In this document: positions 8,001-17,021 of the stretch, piece after piece
Position numbering within the stretch: the stretch's first letter is position 1
Layout: each line of letters opens with the position of its first letter
Source: Acidobacteriota bacterium
GTDB lineage: Bacteria; Acidobacteriota; Terriglobia; Terriglobales; Acidobacteriaceae
DNA length: 39,723 nt
Assembly (NCBI GenBank): GCA_021778845.1
Contig: JAJYBU010000034.1
Span: 1-39,723 of the forward strand
Direction: 5' to 3'
Made by a program: the position numbers and the translations under genes
The notes under the pieces: generated by a model
Database searches by the model: none
What the model was told of the DNA's origin: nothing
The model's input: only the letters and a program-made list of their open reading frames with translations

Positions 8001-11000
8001 TCAAGCGGTTAGTTGATTTTGCACTGAACAACCGCTTCATCGTGCTGATTGTGGCGATCCTGCTGCTCGCCTGGGGCATCATCTCCTTCCACAATCTCCC
8101 CGTCGAGGCCTACCCCGACGTCGCCAACAACTACGTCAATGTCATCACCCAGTGGCCCGGCCGCTCCGCCGAAGACGTCGAGCAACAGGTCACCATCCCG
8201 CTCGAGATCGCCATGGCGGGCCTCCCGCACATGACCCACCTCCGCTCCACCACCCTCGCCGGGCTCTCCAGCGTCACCATGATCTTCGACGATGACAGCG
8301 TCGACGACTGGAACCGAGAGAAGGTCCTCGAGCGTCTCAGCCAGGTCACCTTACCCACCGGTCTGCAGCCCCAGATCGGCACCGACTGGAGCCCCGTAGG
8401 CCAGATCTACTGGTACACCCTCAAAAGCACCAACCCCTCCGTCGACACGATGCAACTGAAGAGCATCGAGGACTGGCAGCTCGAAAAGGCCTTCCGCAGC
8501 GTCCCCGGCGTCGTCGACGTCTCCAGCTTCGGCGGCCTCACCCGCGAGTACCAGATCATCGTCGACCCCGACAAACTCATCGCTTATGGCCTCACCCTCC
8601 AGCAGGTCCAGCAGCAGCTCGCCGCGAACAACGTCAACGCCGGCGGCAGCTTCATCGAGCAGGGTGAGCAGCAGATCAACGTGCAGGAGGTCGGCCTTTT
8701 CACCAACGTCCATGACATCGGCCAGACCATCCTCAAGACCTCCAACGGCACCGCCATCCGCGTCTCTGACATCGCGCAGGTCATCCAGGGCCCCAAGATC
8801 CGGCTCGGCCAGATCGGCAAAACCTGTAAGCCCGAAGACGGCACCTGCGGTCAAAACGACAAGGTCATCCACCGCGACGACGGCAAACTCGTCGACGACA
8901 ACGACGTCGTCGAAGGCATCGTCCTTCTCCAGAAAGGCGACAACTCCGACACCACCCTCGCCGCCATCCACGCCGAGGTCAAGCAACTCAACGACCACGT
9001 CCTCCCACCCGGCGTCAGAATCGTTCCTTTCCTCGACCGCAGCGATCTCCTCCGTCTCACCACCCGTACGGTGCTCGAAAACCTGACCAAGGGCATCTTC
9101 CTGGTCGTCATCATTCTCTTCCTCTTTCTCGGCAACCTGCGCGGCGCCTTCATCGTTGCCATCACCATCCCCTTCTCGCTGATGTTCGCCTCCATTTGCC
9201 TCGACCTCCGCCACATCCCTGCAAACCTGCTCTCGCTCGGGGCCCTGGACTTTGGCATGGTCGTCGACGGTGCCGTTGTCATGGTCGAAAACATCGTTCG
9301 CCACCTCAGCCACGAGCGCCACGCCGACCGCTCCGTCATGGATCAGATCCGTGAAGCCGCCCACGAAGTCCAGCGGCCCGTCTTTTACGCCATCGCGATC
9401 ATCATCACCACCTACCTGCCCATCTTCACCCTCCAGTCGGTCGAAGGCAGGCTCTTCAAGCCCATGGCCTGGACCGTGGCCTTCGCCCTTCTTGGTGCTC
9501 TGATCTTCTCCATGTTGATCGCGCCCGTGCTTGCCAGCTTCCTCTTCCCCAACGGAACCACCGAGTGGGAAAACCCCGTTCTCGCCTGGATCACCACCCA
9601 CTATCGCCGTACCGCGACCTGGGGCATCGAGCACAAGTTTGTGCCCATCGGCGTCGCAGCCTGTCTCCTCGGAATCGGTGCCTTCCTCGCCTTCGGCGGC
9701 GTCATCGGATCGGAGTTCCTCCCACATCTCGACGAAGGCGCCCTCTGGGTCCGCGGCTCTCTCGCCCCCAGCACCGGCCCCACCGAAAGCCTCGCCATCA
9801 CCGACCACGCGCGCATCGTTCTCGCCAGCTTCCCCGAGGTCACCCAGGTCATCAGCCAGACCGGCCGTCCCGACGACGGCACCGACACCACCGGCTTCTT
9901 CAACACCGAATACTTCGTCGACCTCAAGCCCAAGGAGCAGTGGCGTCCGGTCTTCCACGAGGACAAGGACGAGCTCATCGCAGCCATGAACGATCAGCTC
10001 CAAAAGATACCCGGCGTAGTCTGGAACTTCTCCCAACCCATCTCCGACAACGTCGAAGAAGCCGTCAGCGGCGTCAAGGGCGAGCTTGCCGTCAAGCTCT
10101 ACGGCTCCAATCTCAGGACACTCGAAGAAAAGGGTAACCAGATCGTGCAGGTCATGAGCACCATCCCGGGCGTTGCCGACCTCGGCCTCTTCCGCGTCAT
10201 CGGCCAGCCAAACCTCGAGTACACCGTCGACCGCGCCGCCGCAGACCGTTTCGGCATCAACGTCGCTGACATCCAGGCCGCCATCGAGGGTGCGGTCGGC
10301 GGCACCATCAATGGTGCTCCCGTCACCCAGGTCCTCGACGGGGAAGCACGCTACGACGTCATGGTGCGCTACGCTCCCTCCTTCCGCTCCACTCCCGAAG
10401 CGATCTCCAACATCCGTCTCCTCGCGCCCTCCGGCGAGCGCGTCTCCCTTGCGCAGCTCACCCACGTCGCCGTACAGGATGGTGCCGAGGAGATCTACCG
10501 CGAAGGCAGCAGCCGCTACGTCGCCATCAAATACAGCGTCCGCGGCCGCGACCTCGGCAGCACCGTCCGCGAAGCCATCGACAAGGTCAACCACCAGGTC
10601 AAGCTTCCCACCGGCTACCACCTCGACTGGGCCGGCGAATACGAGAGTCAGCAGCGCAGCTCGCGCCGTCTCATGCTCGTCCTTCCCATCACCATCCTGC
10701 TCATCTTCATGATCCTCTACGCCATGTTCAGCTCTCTGAAGTGGGCTCTCCTCATTCTCTGCAACGTCGCCATCGCTCCCGTCGGCGGCTTGCTCGCGCT
10801 CATGTTCAGTGGAACCCACTTCAGCGTCTCCTCCGGCGTAGGATTCCTCGCACTCTTCGGCGTCTCGGTCCAGACCGGCATCATCATGCTCGAATACATC
10901 AACCAGATGCGCGTCAACGGATATCCCATCAAGGACGCTGCAGTTGAAGGCGCAGTCCTCAGGCTTCGTCCCATCATGATGACCATGCTGGTCGCAACGC

Positions 11001-11188
11001 TCGGCCTGCTGCCTGCTGCCCTCTCGCACGGCATCGGTTCCGACGCTCAGCGTCCCTTTGCCATCGTCATTGTCGGCGGCCTGGTCGGAGCCCTGGTCAT
11101 GAGTGTCTTCCTCCTGCCCACGCTCTACGTCTGGATCGCCCGCCCTGACGATGTCCTCCCGCAGCCCGACACGGAATTTGAGAGCTAA
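7997..11188 (+). CDS. CzcA/CusA-family RND efflux pump
   Basis: A 1063-aa inner-membrane proton-driven transporter. The fold is a first helix (about 12-30), a large periplasmic loop, a block of helices (about 360-560), a second periplasmic loop and a second helix block (about 890-1055). In helix 4, DFGMVVDGAVVMVEN (418-432) places D418, D424 and E431 with the spacing of the proton-relay residues of metal-exporting (HME) pumps, which separates it from drug-type pumps. Metal specificity cannot be read. An insertion around 275-300, with Cys277 and Cys284 in KTCKPEDGTCG, interrupts the normally short link before DDNDVVEGIVLLQKG. Central gene of the adaptor-pump-channel operon. Confidence 0.93.
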   Translation: MIKRLVDFALNNRFIVLIVAILLLAWGIISFHNLPVEAYPDVANNYVNVITQWPGRSAEDVEQQVTIPLEIAMAGLPHMTHLRSTTLAGLSSVTMIFDDDSVDDWNREKVLERLSQVTLPTGLQPQIGTDWSPVGQIYWYTLKSTNPSVDTMQLKSIEDWQLEKAFRSVPGVVDVSSFGGLTREYQIIVDPDKLIAYGLTLQQVQQQLAANNVNAGGSFIEQGEQQINVQEVGLFTNVHDIGQTILKTSNGTAIRVSDIAQVIQGPKIRLGQIGKTCKPEDGTCGQNDKVIHRDDGKLVDDNDVVEGIVLLQKGDNSDTTLAAIHAEVKQLNDHVLPPGVRIVPFLDRSDLLRLTTRTVLENLTKGIFLVVIILFLFLGNLRGAFIVAITIPFSLMFASICLDLRHIPANLLSLGALDFGMVVDGAVVMVENIVRHLSHERHADRSVMDQIREAAHEVQRPVFYAIAIIITTYLPIFTLQSVEGRLFKPMAWTVAFALLGALIFSMLIAPVLASFLFPNGTTEWENPVLAWITTHYRRTATWGIEHKFVPIGVAACLLGIGAFLAFGGVIGSEFLPHLDEGALWVRGSLAPSTGPTESLAITDHARIVLASFPEVTQVISQTGRPDDGTDTTGFFNTEYFVDLKPKEQWRPVFHEDKDELIAAMNDQLQKIPGVVWNFSQPISDNVEEAVSGVKGELAVKLYGSNLRTLEEKGNQIVQVMSTIPGVADLGLFRVIGQPNLEYTVDRAAADRFGINVADIQAAIEGAVGGTINGAPVTQVLDGEARYDVMVRYAPSFRSTPEAISNIRLLAPSGERVSLAQLTHVAVQDGAEEIYREGSSRYVAIKYSVRGRDLGSTVREAIDKVNHQVKLPTGYHLDWAGEYESQQRSSRRLMLVLPITILLIFMILYAMFSSLKWALLILCNVAIAPVGGLLALMFSGTHFSVSSGVGFLALFGVSVQTGIIMLEYINQMRVNGYPIKDAAVEGAVLRLRPIMMTMLVATLGLLPAALSHGIGSDAQRPFAIVIVGGLVGALVMSVFLLPTLYVWIARPDDVLPQPDTEFES

Positions 11189-11191
11189 GCC

Positions 11192-12571
11192 ATGACCACC
11201 TTCCGCAAGCCACAACTCGCTGCTCTGCTCCCCGCAGCCATCCTCTTCGCTGCAACGACACTCGCTGTCACCCCGCTCCGCGCTCAAGCTGTCCCGGATC
11301 AAACCCTGTCCAGCTCCAGCACCTCCGACCAGACCACCCCGGCAGCTTACGCCGCCAGCGCCAGCTCCGTTCCCGATCCGCGCACCTCTCCCCCCTCGAA
11401 GCCCGGCGCTCTCACCCTCGCGCAGGTCCTCGATCTTGCCCGCTCGAAAAATCCCACCATCCTGGCCGCCGAGCAGAACCTCCAGGCCGTCCGCGCTCAG
11501 GAGCTCCAGGCTGGCGTCCGCCAGAATCCCAACTTCGGCATCACCGGCGCAGACATCACCGAGCCAGCCAGCGTCAACAATCCCTACGCCTACGCCTTTC
11601 AAGTCTCACGCCTCTTCGAGCGCGGGCAGAAGCGCAAGTGGCGTCTGGAAGACGCACGCGCCACCACCAGCCAGACCCGGGCCCAGCTCGAGGACTCCAT
11701 CCGCCAGACAGAGCTCGCAGTCAAGACCGCCTTCACCCGCATGCTCATCGCCAAGCAGTCCCTCGTCCTCTCCAGCGCCAGCCTCAAAGACTTCGGCCAC
11801 GAAGTCGACATTGCCCACGACCGCTTCACCGCCGGCGACCTCGGCAAGCTCGACTACGAGCGCCTCGACCTCCAGCTCGGCGACTTCGAATCCGATCAGG
11901 CCAACGACATCATCAACCTTCGCCAGGCCAGCGACCAGCTCCAGACCCTCATCGGCGTCGAGTCACCCTCCACCGGATTCGACATCACCGGAGACGTCGT
12001 CCCGCCCGTCGTCTCCCAGACCCGGGACCAGATCCTTCAGACCGCCCTCACCAACCGCCCCGACTACGCCGCCACTCGCTTCGGCGTCGCCGCAGCAGAG
12101 GCCAACTCGCGCCTCGCCATCGCCAACGGCACCGCCGATCCCACGCTCGAAGGCGAGTTCGACCTCACCGGCCCCGAGCGGTCTGCAGGCTTCAACATCA
12201 ACATCCCGCTACGCATCTTCGACCGCAACCAGGGCAATAAGGACACCGCCCGCTTTCAGGCCGACGCCTCGCGCCTCACCGAAACCGCCGCCCGCTTCCA
12301 GGTCATCTCCGACGTCGATCAGGCATGGATCGCCTACATCCAATCCAAACGCCTCTCCGACCGCTACGGCGCGCACTACCTCGACGAATCCAGCGACGTC
12401 CTCTCCATCGCCCAATACGCCTTCGAGCACGGCGGCATCGCCCTCATCGATTACCTCGACGCCCTCCGCGACGCCCGCTCCACCACCCTCGACGCCCTCA
12501 ACGCCTATCAGCAGACCTGGCTCGCCATCCATCAACTCAGCGCCGCCTCCGCCACCGAAGTCGCTCCATAA
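11192..12571 (+). CDS. TolC/CzcC-family outer membrane efflux channel
   Basis: A 459-aa outer-membrane factor that completes the tripartite pump. It has a Sec signal peptide ending near LRAQA (about residue 32) with no lipidation cysteine, a low-complexity Ser/Ala/Pro linker to about 65, and two OEP repeats (about 70-260 and 280-455) rich in long helices. LTLAQVLDLARSKNPTILAA marks the first repeat, and ARFQVISDVDQAWIAYIQSK and GGIALIDYLDALRDARST the second. The ATG is 3 nt after the pump stop with GAGAG upstream, so the three efflux genes are one operon. Confidence 0.9.
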   Translation: MTTFRKPQLAALLPAAILFAATTLAVTPLRAQAVPDQTLSSSSTSDQTTPAAYAASASSVPDPRTSPPSKPGALTLAQVLDLARSKNPTILAAEQNLQAVRAQELQAGVRQNPNFGITGADITEPASVNNPYAYAFQVSRLFERGQKRKWRLEDARATTSQTRAQLEDSIRQTELAVKTAFTRMLIAKQSLVLSSASLKDFGHEVDIAHDRFTAGDLGKLDYERLDLQLGDFESDQANDIINLRQASDQLQTLIGVESPSTGFDITGDVVPPVVSQTRDQILQTALTNRPDYAATRFGVAAAEANSRLAIANGTADPTLEGEFDLTGPERSAGFNINIPLRIFDRNQGNKDTARFQADASRLTETAARFQVISDVDQAWIAYIQSKRLSDRYGAHYLDESSDVLSIAQYAFEHGGIALIDYLDALRDARSTTLDALNAYQQTWLAIHQLSAASATEVAP

Positions 12572-12625
12572 CCGCCAAAACGCCCCAACATACTTTTGTC
12601 GACACTCTTAAGTAAACGTTGCCTT

Positions 12626-13849
12626 ATGATGACAACGGAGAAGAACTTCTTGGAATCGACAGCCGGCCCCTCATCCCATCCCGCCAATCTCGCCTCCCGC
12701 CATGCCATCAGCTGCATCGCGCCCGCCCGCGTCAACCTGCTCGGAGAGCACACCGACTACACCGGCGGCCTCGTACTCCCCATGGCAATTCCTTTCGCCA
12801 CCCACGCCACCATCTCTCCTCGAACCGACGGCCTCTACCACTTCACCAGCTCGCTCTTCCCCGAGGCCCTTACCCTCGACCGCAGCGATCGCTCCCCCGC
12901 GCGCCGCAACTGGACCGACTACCCCGTCGGAGTCCTTCGCCAGCTCCAGCAGCGCGGCATCGTCCCCCCCGGCTTCGATCTCCATCTCACCGGCAACGTA
13001 CCCTTCGGCGCCGGCGTCAGTTCCTCAGCCTCCGTCGAAGTAGCGACCGCCATGGCCCTCCTCGCGCTCGCCAACGTCGAACTCAGCCTCGAAGACATCG
13101 CCGTCCTCGCCCGCCGTGCCGAAAACGAGTACGTCCACTCCCCCTGCGGCATCATGGACCAGTTCGTCATCACCGCAGCCAAAGCCGGCCACGCTCTCCT
13201 GCTCGACACCCGCGCCCTCACCTACGAGCACCTCCCCATGAACAAGGGCAATCTCGCCCAAACGCAGATCGTCGTCTGCAACTCCATGGTGAAGCACTCC
13301 GTAGCCACCGGCGAATACGGCATCCGCCGCCGCGAATCTGAGGAAGGCCAGGCCGTCCTCGTGAAAAAATTCGGCGTCCGCGACCTCGGCGACACCACCC
13401 TCGCCCAACTCGAAGCCGCACAATCCGAGATGTCGCCCGCAGCCTTCCGCCGCTGCCGCCACATCATCTCCGACAACGCCCGCGTCCGCGAAGCCAGGCT
13501 CGCCATGTTCGCCGGCGACCCCATCGCCTTCGGCAAGCTCATGCTCGCCGGCCACGCCAGCGAGCGCGACGACTTCGAGTGCAGTTGCGCCGAGGTCGAC
13601 TTCCTCGTCGAGACCGCAACGGCTCTGCCCGGCTGCTTCGGAGCCCGGCTCACCGGCGGCGGCTTCGGAGGCTGCACCGTCAACCTCGTCGCTCGTACCC
13701 ACAGTGAAGCCTTCGCCTCCGCGCTCAAGGTCGCCTACAAGCAGCGCTTCAACATCGCTGCGGAAACCTACGTCTGCGACGCAGTGGACGGAGCCTACAT
13801 CCGCAACACCCACCTCCACAGCACAAGCTCCATGAGGGACCGCGTATGA
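12626..13849 (+). CDS. galK: Galactokinase
   Basis: Phosphorylates galactose at C1, opening the Leloir pathway. The 407-aa protein has the galactokinase signature ARVNLLGEHTDYTGG (34-48), the GHMP ATP loop VPFGAGVSSSASVE (125-138), a CGIMDQF segment and the C-terminal GGGFGGC loop. I chose ATG 12626 (a second ATG follows at once); the frame reaches back to a TTG at 12596 but gains nothing recognisable. There is no strong Shine-Dalgarno. It lies 54 nt after the efflux channel gene, so co-transcription with that operon is possible. Its stop overlaps galT by 4 nt. Confidence 0.93.
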   Translation: MMTTEKNFLESTAGPSSHPANLASRHAISCIAPARVNLLGEHTDYTGGLVLPMAIPFATHATISPRTDGLYHFTSSLFPEALTLDRSDRSPARRNWTDYPVGVLRQLQQRGIVPPGFDLHLTGNVPFGAGVSSSASVEVATAMALLALANVELSLEDIAVLARRAENEYVHSPCGIMDQFVITAAKAGHALLLDTRALTYEHLPMNKGNLAQTQIVVCNSMVKHSVATGEYGIRRRESEEGQAVLVKKFGVRDLGDTTLAQLEAAQSEMSPAAFRRCRHIISDNARVREARLAMFAGDPIAFGKLMLAGHASERDDFECSCAEVDFLVETATALPGCFGARLTGGGFGGCTVNLVARTHSEAFASALKVAYKQRFNIAAETYVCDAVDGAYIRNTHLHSTSSMRDRV

Positions 13850-14901
13850 TCGACAATCTCTTTCTGGAATCACCCCACCGCCGCTGGAATCCCCTCAAGC
13901 GCGAGTGGGTCGTCGTCTCCCCGCACCGTACCCAGCGCCCCTGGCAGGGTCAAACCGAGGACACCTCCAAACCTCAATCTCTTGCCTACGATCCCACCTG
14001 CTATCTCTGCCCCGGCAACACCCGCGCCGGCGGCCACCACACCCCCGACTACTCCGCAACCTACGTCTTCGAAAACGACTTCGCCGCGCTCAAGCCCGAC
14101 GTCCCCAATGCCACCATCGACATCGCCAACGCAGGCCTTCTCCGCGCCCATACAGAGCGCGGCATCTGCCGCGTCCTCTGCTTCGACCCTCGCCACGACC
14201 TCACCCTCGCCACGATGAACCCCGCCGCGATTCGCCGCGTCGTAGAGATGTGGGCCGCCCAGGCGGCAGAACTCGGCGCCCGCCCCGACATCCAATACGT
14301 ACAGATCTTCGAGAACCGCGGCGCCATGATGGGTGCCAGCAACCCCCATCCCCACGGCCAGATCTGGGCAACTGCGCACATCCCCAACGAGCCAGCCCTC
14401 GAACTCGCCGCCCAGCTCGCCTATCTCGCTGAGCACAACCAGCAACTCCTCTCCGCCTACCTGGTCCTCGAGCTTGCACAGCACGAACGCATCGTAGCCG
14501 AGAATGAATCCTGGGCCGCCCTCGTTCCCTTTTGGGCCGTCTGGCCCTTCGAACTCCTGCTCCTCCCGAAGCAAAACGTCGCTCGCATCGAAGACCTCAC
14601 ATCGTCTCAGCGCGACGGCCTCGCCGCCATCCTCAAGCTCGTCACCAGCGGCTACAACCGCGTCTTCGACACGCCCTTCCCCTACTCCATGGGCCTCCAC
14701 CCCGCGCCCGCCGACGGTGCAGCCCATCCCGAGTGGCTCCTCCATCTCCACTTCTATCCCCCTCTCCTTCGCTCCGCCACCATCCGCAAATTCATGGTCG
14801 GCTTCGAACTCCTCGGCTCCCCCCAACGCGACATCACCCCCGAATCAGCCGCCAGCACATTGCGCACCGCCATCGCCATCTCGAACAAGGAGCCCCAATG
14901 A
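13846..14901 (+). CDS. galT: Galactose-1-phosphate uridylyltransferase
   Basis: Exchanges UMP between UDP-glucose and galactose-1-phosphate. The 351-aa protein carries the zinc pair C52-x2-C55 in TCYLCPGN, the active-site triad HPHGQ at 168-172 (His170 is the nucleophile position) within NRGAMMGASNPHPHGQIW, and the C-terminal histidines of LHLHFYPP. Start and stop overlap galK and galE by 4 nt each (ATGA), a tight translationally coupled operon. Confidence 0.95.
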   Translation: MIDNLFLESPHRRWNPLKREWVVVSPHRTQRPWQGQTEDTSKPQSLAYDPTCYLCPGNTRAGGHHTPDYSATYVFENDFAALKPDVPNATIDIANAGLLRAHTERGICRVLCFDPRHDLTLATMNPAAIRRVVEMWAAQAAELGARPDIQYVQIFENRGAMMGASNPHPHGQIWATAHIPNEPALELAAQLAYLAEHNQQLLSAYLVLELAQHERIVAENESWAALVPFWAVWPFELLLLPKQNVARIEDLTSSQRDGLAAILKLVTSGYNRVFDTPFPYSMGLHPAPADGAAHPEWLLHLHFYPPLLRSATIRKFMVGFELLGSPQRDITPESAASTLRTAIAISNKEPQ

Positions 14902-15866
14902 ACGTCCTCGTAACCGGAGGCGCCGGCTACATCGGCGGAACCGTCGCTACCATCCTCATGCAGGCCGGCCACCAGGTCACCATCCTCGATAACCTCTGCC
15001 ACAGCAAGCGTTCCGACCTCCCCGCTGGCGCAGCGTTCGTCGAAGCCGACATCGCCGACCGTCCCCGCATCGAGTCCCTCCTCCGCGAACTCCGCCCCGA
15101 TGGCGTCCTCCACTTCGCCGCGCTCATCGAAGCCGGCGAGTCCATGCAGAAGCCCGAGCTCTACTTCCGCAACAACACCGCCTCCACCCTCTCGCTCCTC
15201 GAAGCCATGCTCGCCACCGGCGTCAACAAGCTCGTCTTCTCCTCCACTGCCGCCGTCTACGGCGAACCCACCTCCACTCCCATCGAAGAGACCGCGGCCC
15301 TCGCGCCCACCAACGCCTACGGCGAATCCAAGCTCCTCGTCGAGCACATGCTCCGCTGGTTTCATCGCATTCACGGCTTCCGATACGCCTCACTGCGCTA
15401 CTTCAACGTCGCCGGTGCCATCCCCGGTCGCGGCGAAGCCCACGAACCCGAGACCCACATCATCCCCCTCGTCCTCGACGTCGCCCTCGGCCGCCGCGAC
15501 AAAATCTTCATCTTCGGCGACGACTACCTCACCCCCGACGGCACCTGCATCCGCGACTACATCCACGTCGCCGACCTCGCCGACGCTCACATCCTCGCGC
15601 TCAACGCCCTCGCCAACCGCGACCGCATGATCTACAACCTCGGCAACGGCAACGGCTTCTCCGTCAAGCAGGTCATCGAAGCCGCGCGCCGCGTCACCGG
15701 CCACCCCATCCCCGTCGAAATCAAATCTCGCCGCGACGGCGACCCCGCCCGCCTGGTCGCCAGCTCCGAACAAGCCAAAGCCAATCTCGGCTGGCAACCC
15801 AAACACCCCGACCTCGACGACATCCTGGCCAGCGCCTGGGCCTGGCACCAGCACCGCCATGCATGA
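14898..15866 (+). CDS. galE: UDP-glucose 4-epimerase
   Basis: Interconverts UDP-galactose and UDP-glucose with bound NAD, regenerating the GalT substrate. The 322-aa short-chain dehydrogenase fold shows TGGAGYIG (6-13), SST at 115-117 and the catalytic pair in YGESK (Y141, K145), followed by RYFNVAGA and a CIRDYIHVADLADAH region. The frame is open far upstream into galT, but the protein homology and the ATGA overlap fix the start at 14898. It ends the galKTE operon; a palindrome follows before the convergent manA. Confidence 0.95.
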   Translation: MNVLVTGGAGYIGGTVATILMQAGHQVTILDNLCHSKRSDLPAGAAFVEADIADRPRIESLLRELRPDGVLHFAALIEAGESMQKPELYFRNNTASTLSLLEAMLATGVNKLVFSSTAAVYGEPTSTPIEETAALAPTNAYGESKLLVEHMLRWFHRIHGFRYASLRYFNVAGAIPGRGEAHEPETHIIPLVLDVALGRRDKIFIFGDDYLTPDGTCIRDYIHVADLADAHILALNALANRDRMIYNLGNGNGFSVKQVIEAARRVTGHPIPVEIKSRRDGDPARLVASSEQAKANLGWQPKHPDLDDILASAWAWHQHRHA

Positions 15867-15883
15867 ATCCCGCGCCTAAACAG

Positions 15884-15928
15884 GACGCCCACCTTAGCGA
15901 CGGCTTCATCGCCGCTAAGGTGGGCGTC
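15884..15928. repeat. Perfect 16-bp inverted repeat between convergent genes
   Basis: GACGCCCACCTTAGCG (15884-15899) is repeated in perfect inverted orientation at 15913-15928 around a 13-nt spacer. It sits between convergent galE and manA. It could act as a bidirectional terminator, but no T-run follows on either strand, so a REP-like dispersed palindrome is an equal possibility. Confidence 0.75.
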
Positions 15929-15978
15929 GCTCTTAAGCACGACCGATCCCGCTCATCGCTGCAGCCCCCACACTCGCC

Positions 15979-16914
15979 TTACGGCTGCGCAATCCGAATC
16001 ACTTCCCCTACCCCGCGCAGCGCATACTCCACACCCTCCGCCGGCAACACCACCACCCTCCACGGATCAAGCCGCACACTCCCCGCAGCACTCTCCACCG
16101 CCGCGCCCTCACCCAGCGCAAACAGCATCTGCATCTTCGCGCTCAACCCCAGAGCCACCCCTTCGTTCTTCGCCGCAAATCGATCAACTACAAAGTAATC
16201 CGAAGCCACGAGCCGCGTAAATCCACCCATCGCCATCGGCGCAACCAACCCCGCACTGCTGCTAGTCCGCGTCACCGCCAGCCCCGCATCCACATGCAAC
16301 TCGCGCGGCCGCCCAAAGTCATACAGACGATACGTAATATCGCTGTACTCCTGCGTCTCGAGCACCACCATCCCCGGCCCAATCGAGTGCACCGTGCCCG
16401 CATCCACAAACACCATATCGCCAGCCTTCACCGGCAGATACCGCAGCTTCTCTTCGAGCGTTCCATCCGCAATCGCAGCCTTGATCTCCTCATTCGTAAT
16501 CTCCCCCCGAAACCCCAGTGCCAACTCCGCCCCCGGTTCAGCCGAGAGCACATACCAGCACTCCGTCTTCCCTCGCCCCAGCCCCAGCGCCCCCGCCTGC
16601 TCATCATTCGGATGCACCTGCACCGACAGCTTCTCTCTCGGAAACAGCGTCTTCACCAGCAGCGGAAACTCCGCGGTCGCGCCTCCCGCAAACGCCTCCG
16701 GATAGCGCTTCGTCAACTCCGCCAGCGACACACCCGCGAACTCTCCCGCATCCACCACGCACGTCTCGGCCGTCAGCCACGCCTCGCCCACCGGCTTGCC
16801 CGCCTCCGGCTGCGCATACCACTTCGGAAGCGTCTCCACGCCCCACACCCGCTCCGAAAAAATCGGCCGCAACGACACCGGCCCAATCAGCTTCTTTCCT
16901 TCTTGCAGCGCCAT
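15979..16914 (-). CDS. manA: Mannose-6-phosphate isomerase, short class I type
   Basis: Converts mannose-6-phosphate to fructose-6-phosphate. The 311-aa cupin protein has the zinc ligands in VQVHPNDEQ (H101), KTECWYVL (E118) and TVHSIGPG (H176), plus YDFGRPRELH towards the end. The start at 16914 follows GGAGG 5-6 nt upstream; a GTG at 16929 overlaps that site and is less likely. It lies 107 nt after the amylase gene on the same strand, so it may be the third gene of the receptor-amylase transcript. Confidence 0.9.
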   Translation of the reverse strand: MALQEGKKLIGPVSLRPIFSERVWGVETLPKWYAQPEAGKPVGEAWLTAETCVVDAGEFAGVSLAELTKRYPEAFAGGATAEFPLLVKTLFPREKLSVQVHPNDEQAGALGLGRGKTECWYVLSAEPGAELALGFRGEITNEEIKAAIADGTLEEKLRYLPVKAGDMVFVDAGTVHSIGPGMVVLETQEYSDITYRLYDFGRPRELHVDAGLAVTRTSSSAGLVAPMAMGGFTRLVASDYFVVDRFAAKNEGVALGLSAKMQMLFALGEGAAVESAAGSVRLDPWRVVVLPAEGVEYALRGVGEVIRIAQP

Positions 16915-17021
16915 CCGCTCCTCCGCCACTCATCGGACGCTGCAACCGCACACACAACGCCTCACCCGTAGCCTACTATGCAAGCGCTCCGCCGTGTTCT
17001 CCGCCAGTCATCCGCACCCTG

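Noticed and set aside
8351..11602. Very long open frame (about 1080 codons) antisense to the RND pump
   Set aside because: It is antisense to a clearly recognised transporter; its Asp/Glu/Gly/Val-rich composition is the mirror of C-rich third codon positions, and it has no motif or ribosome binding site.
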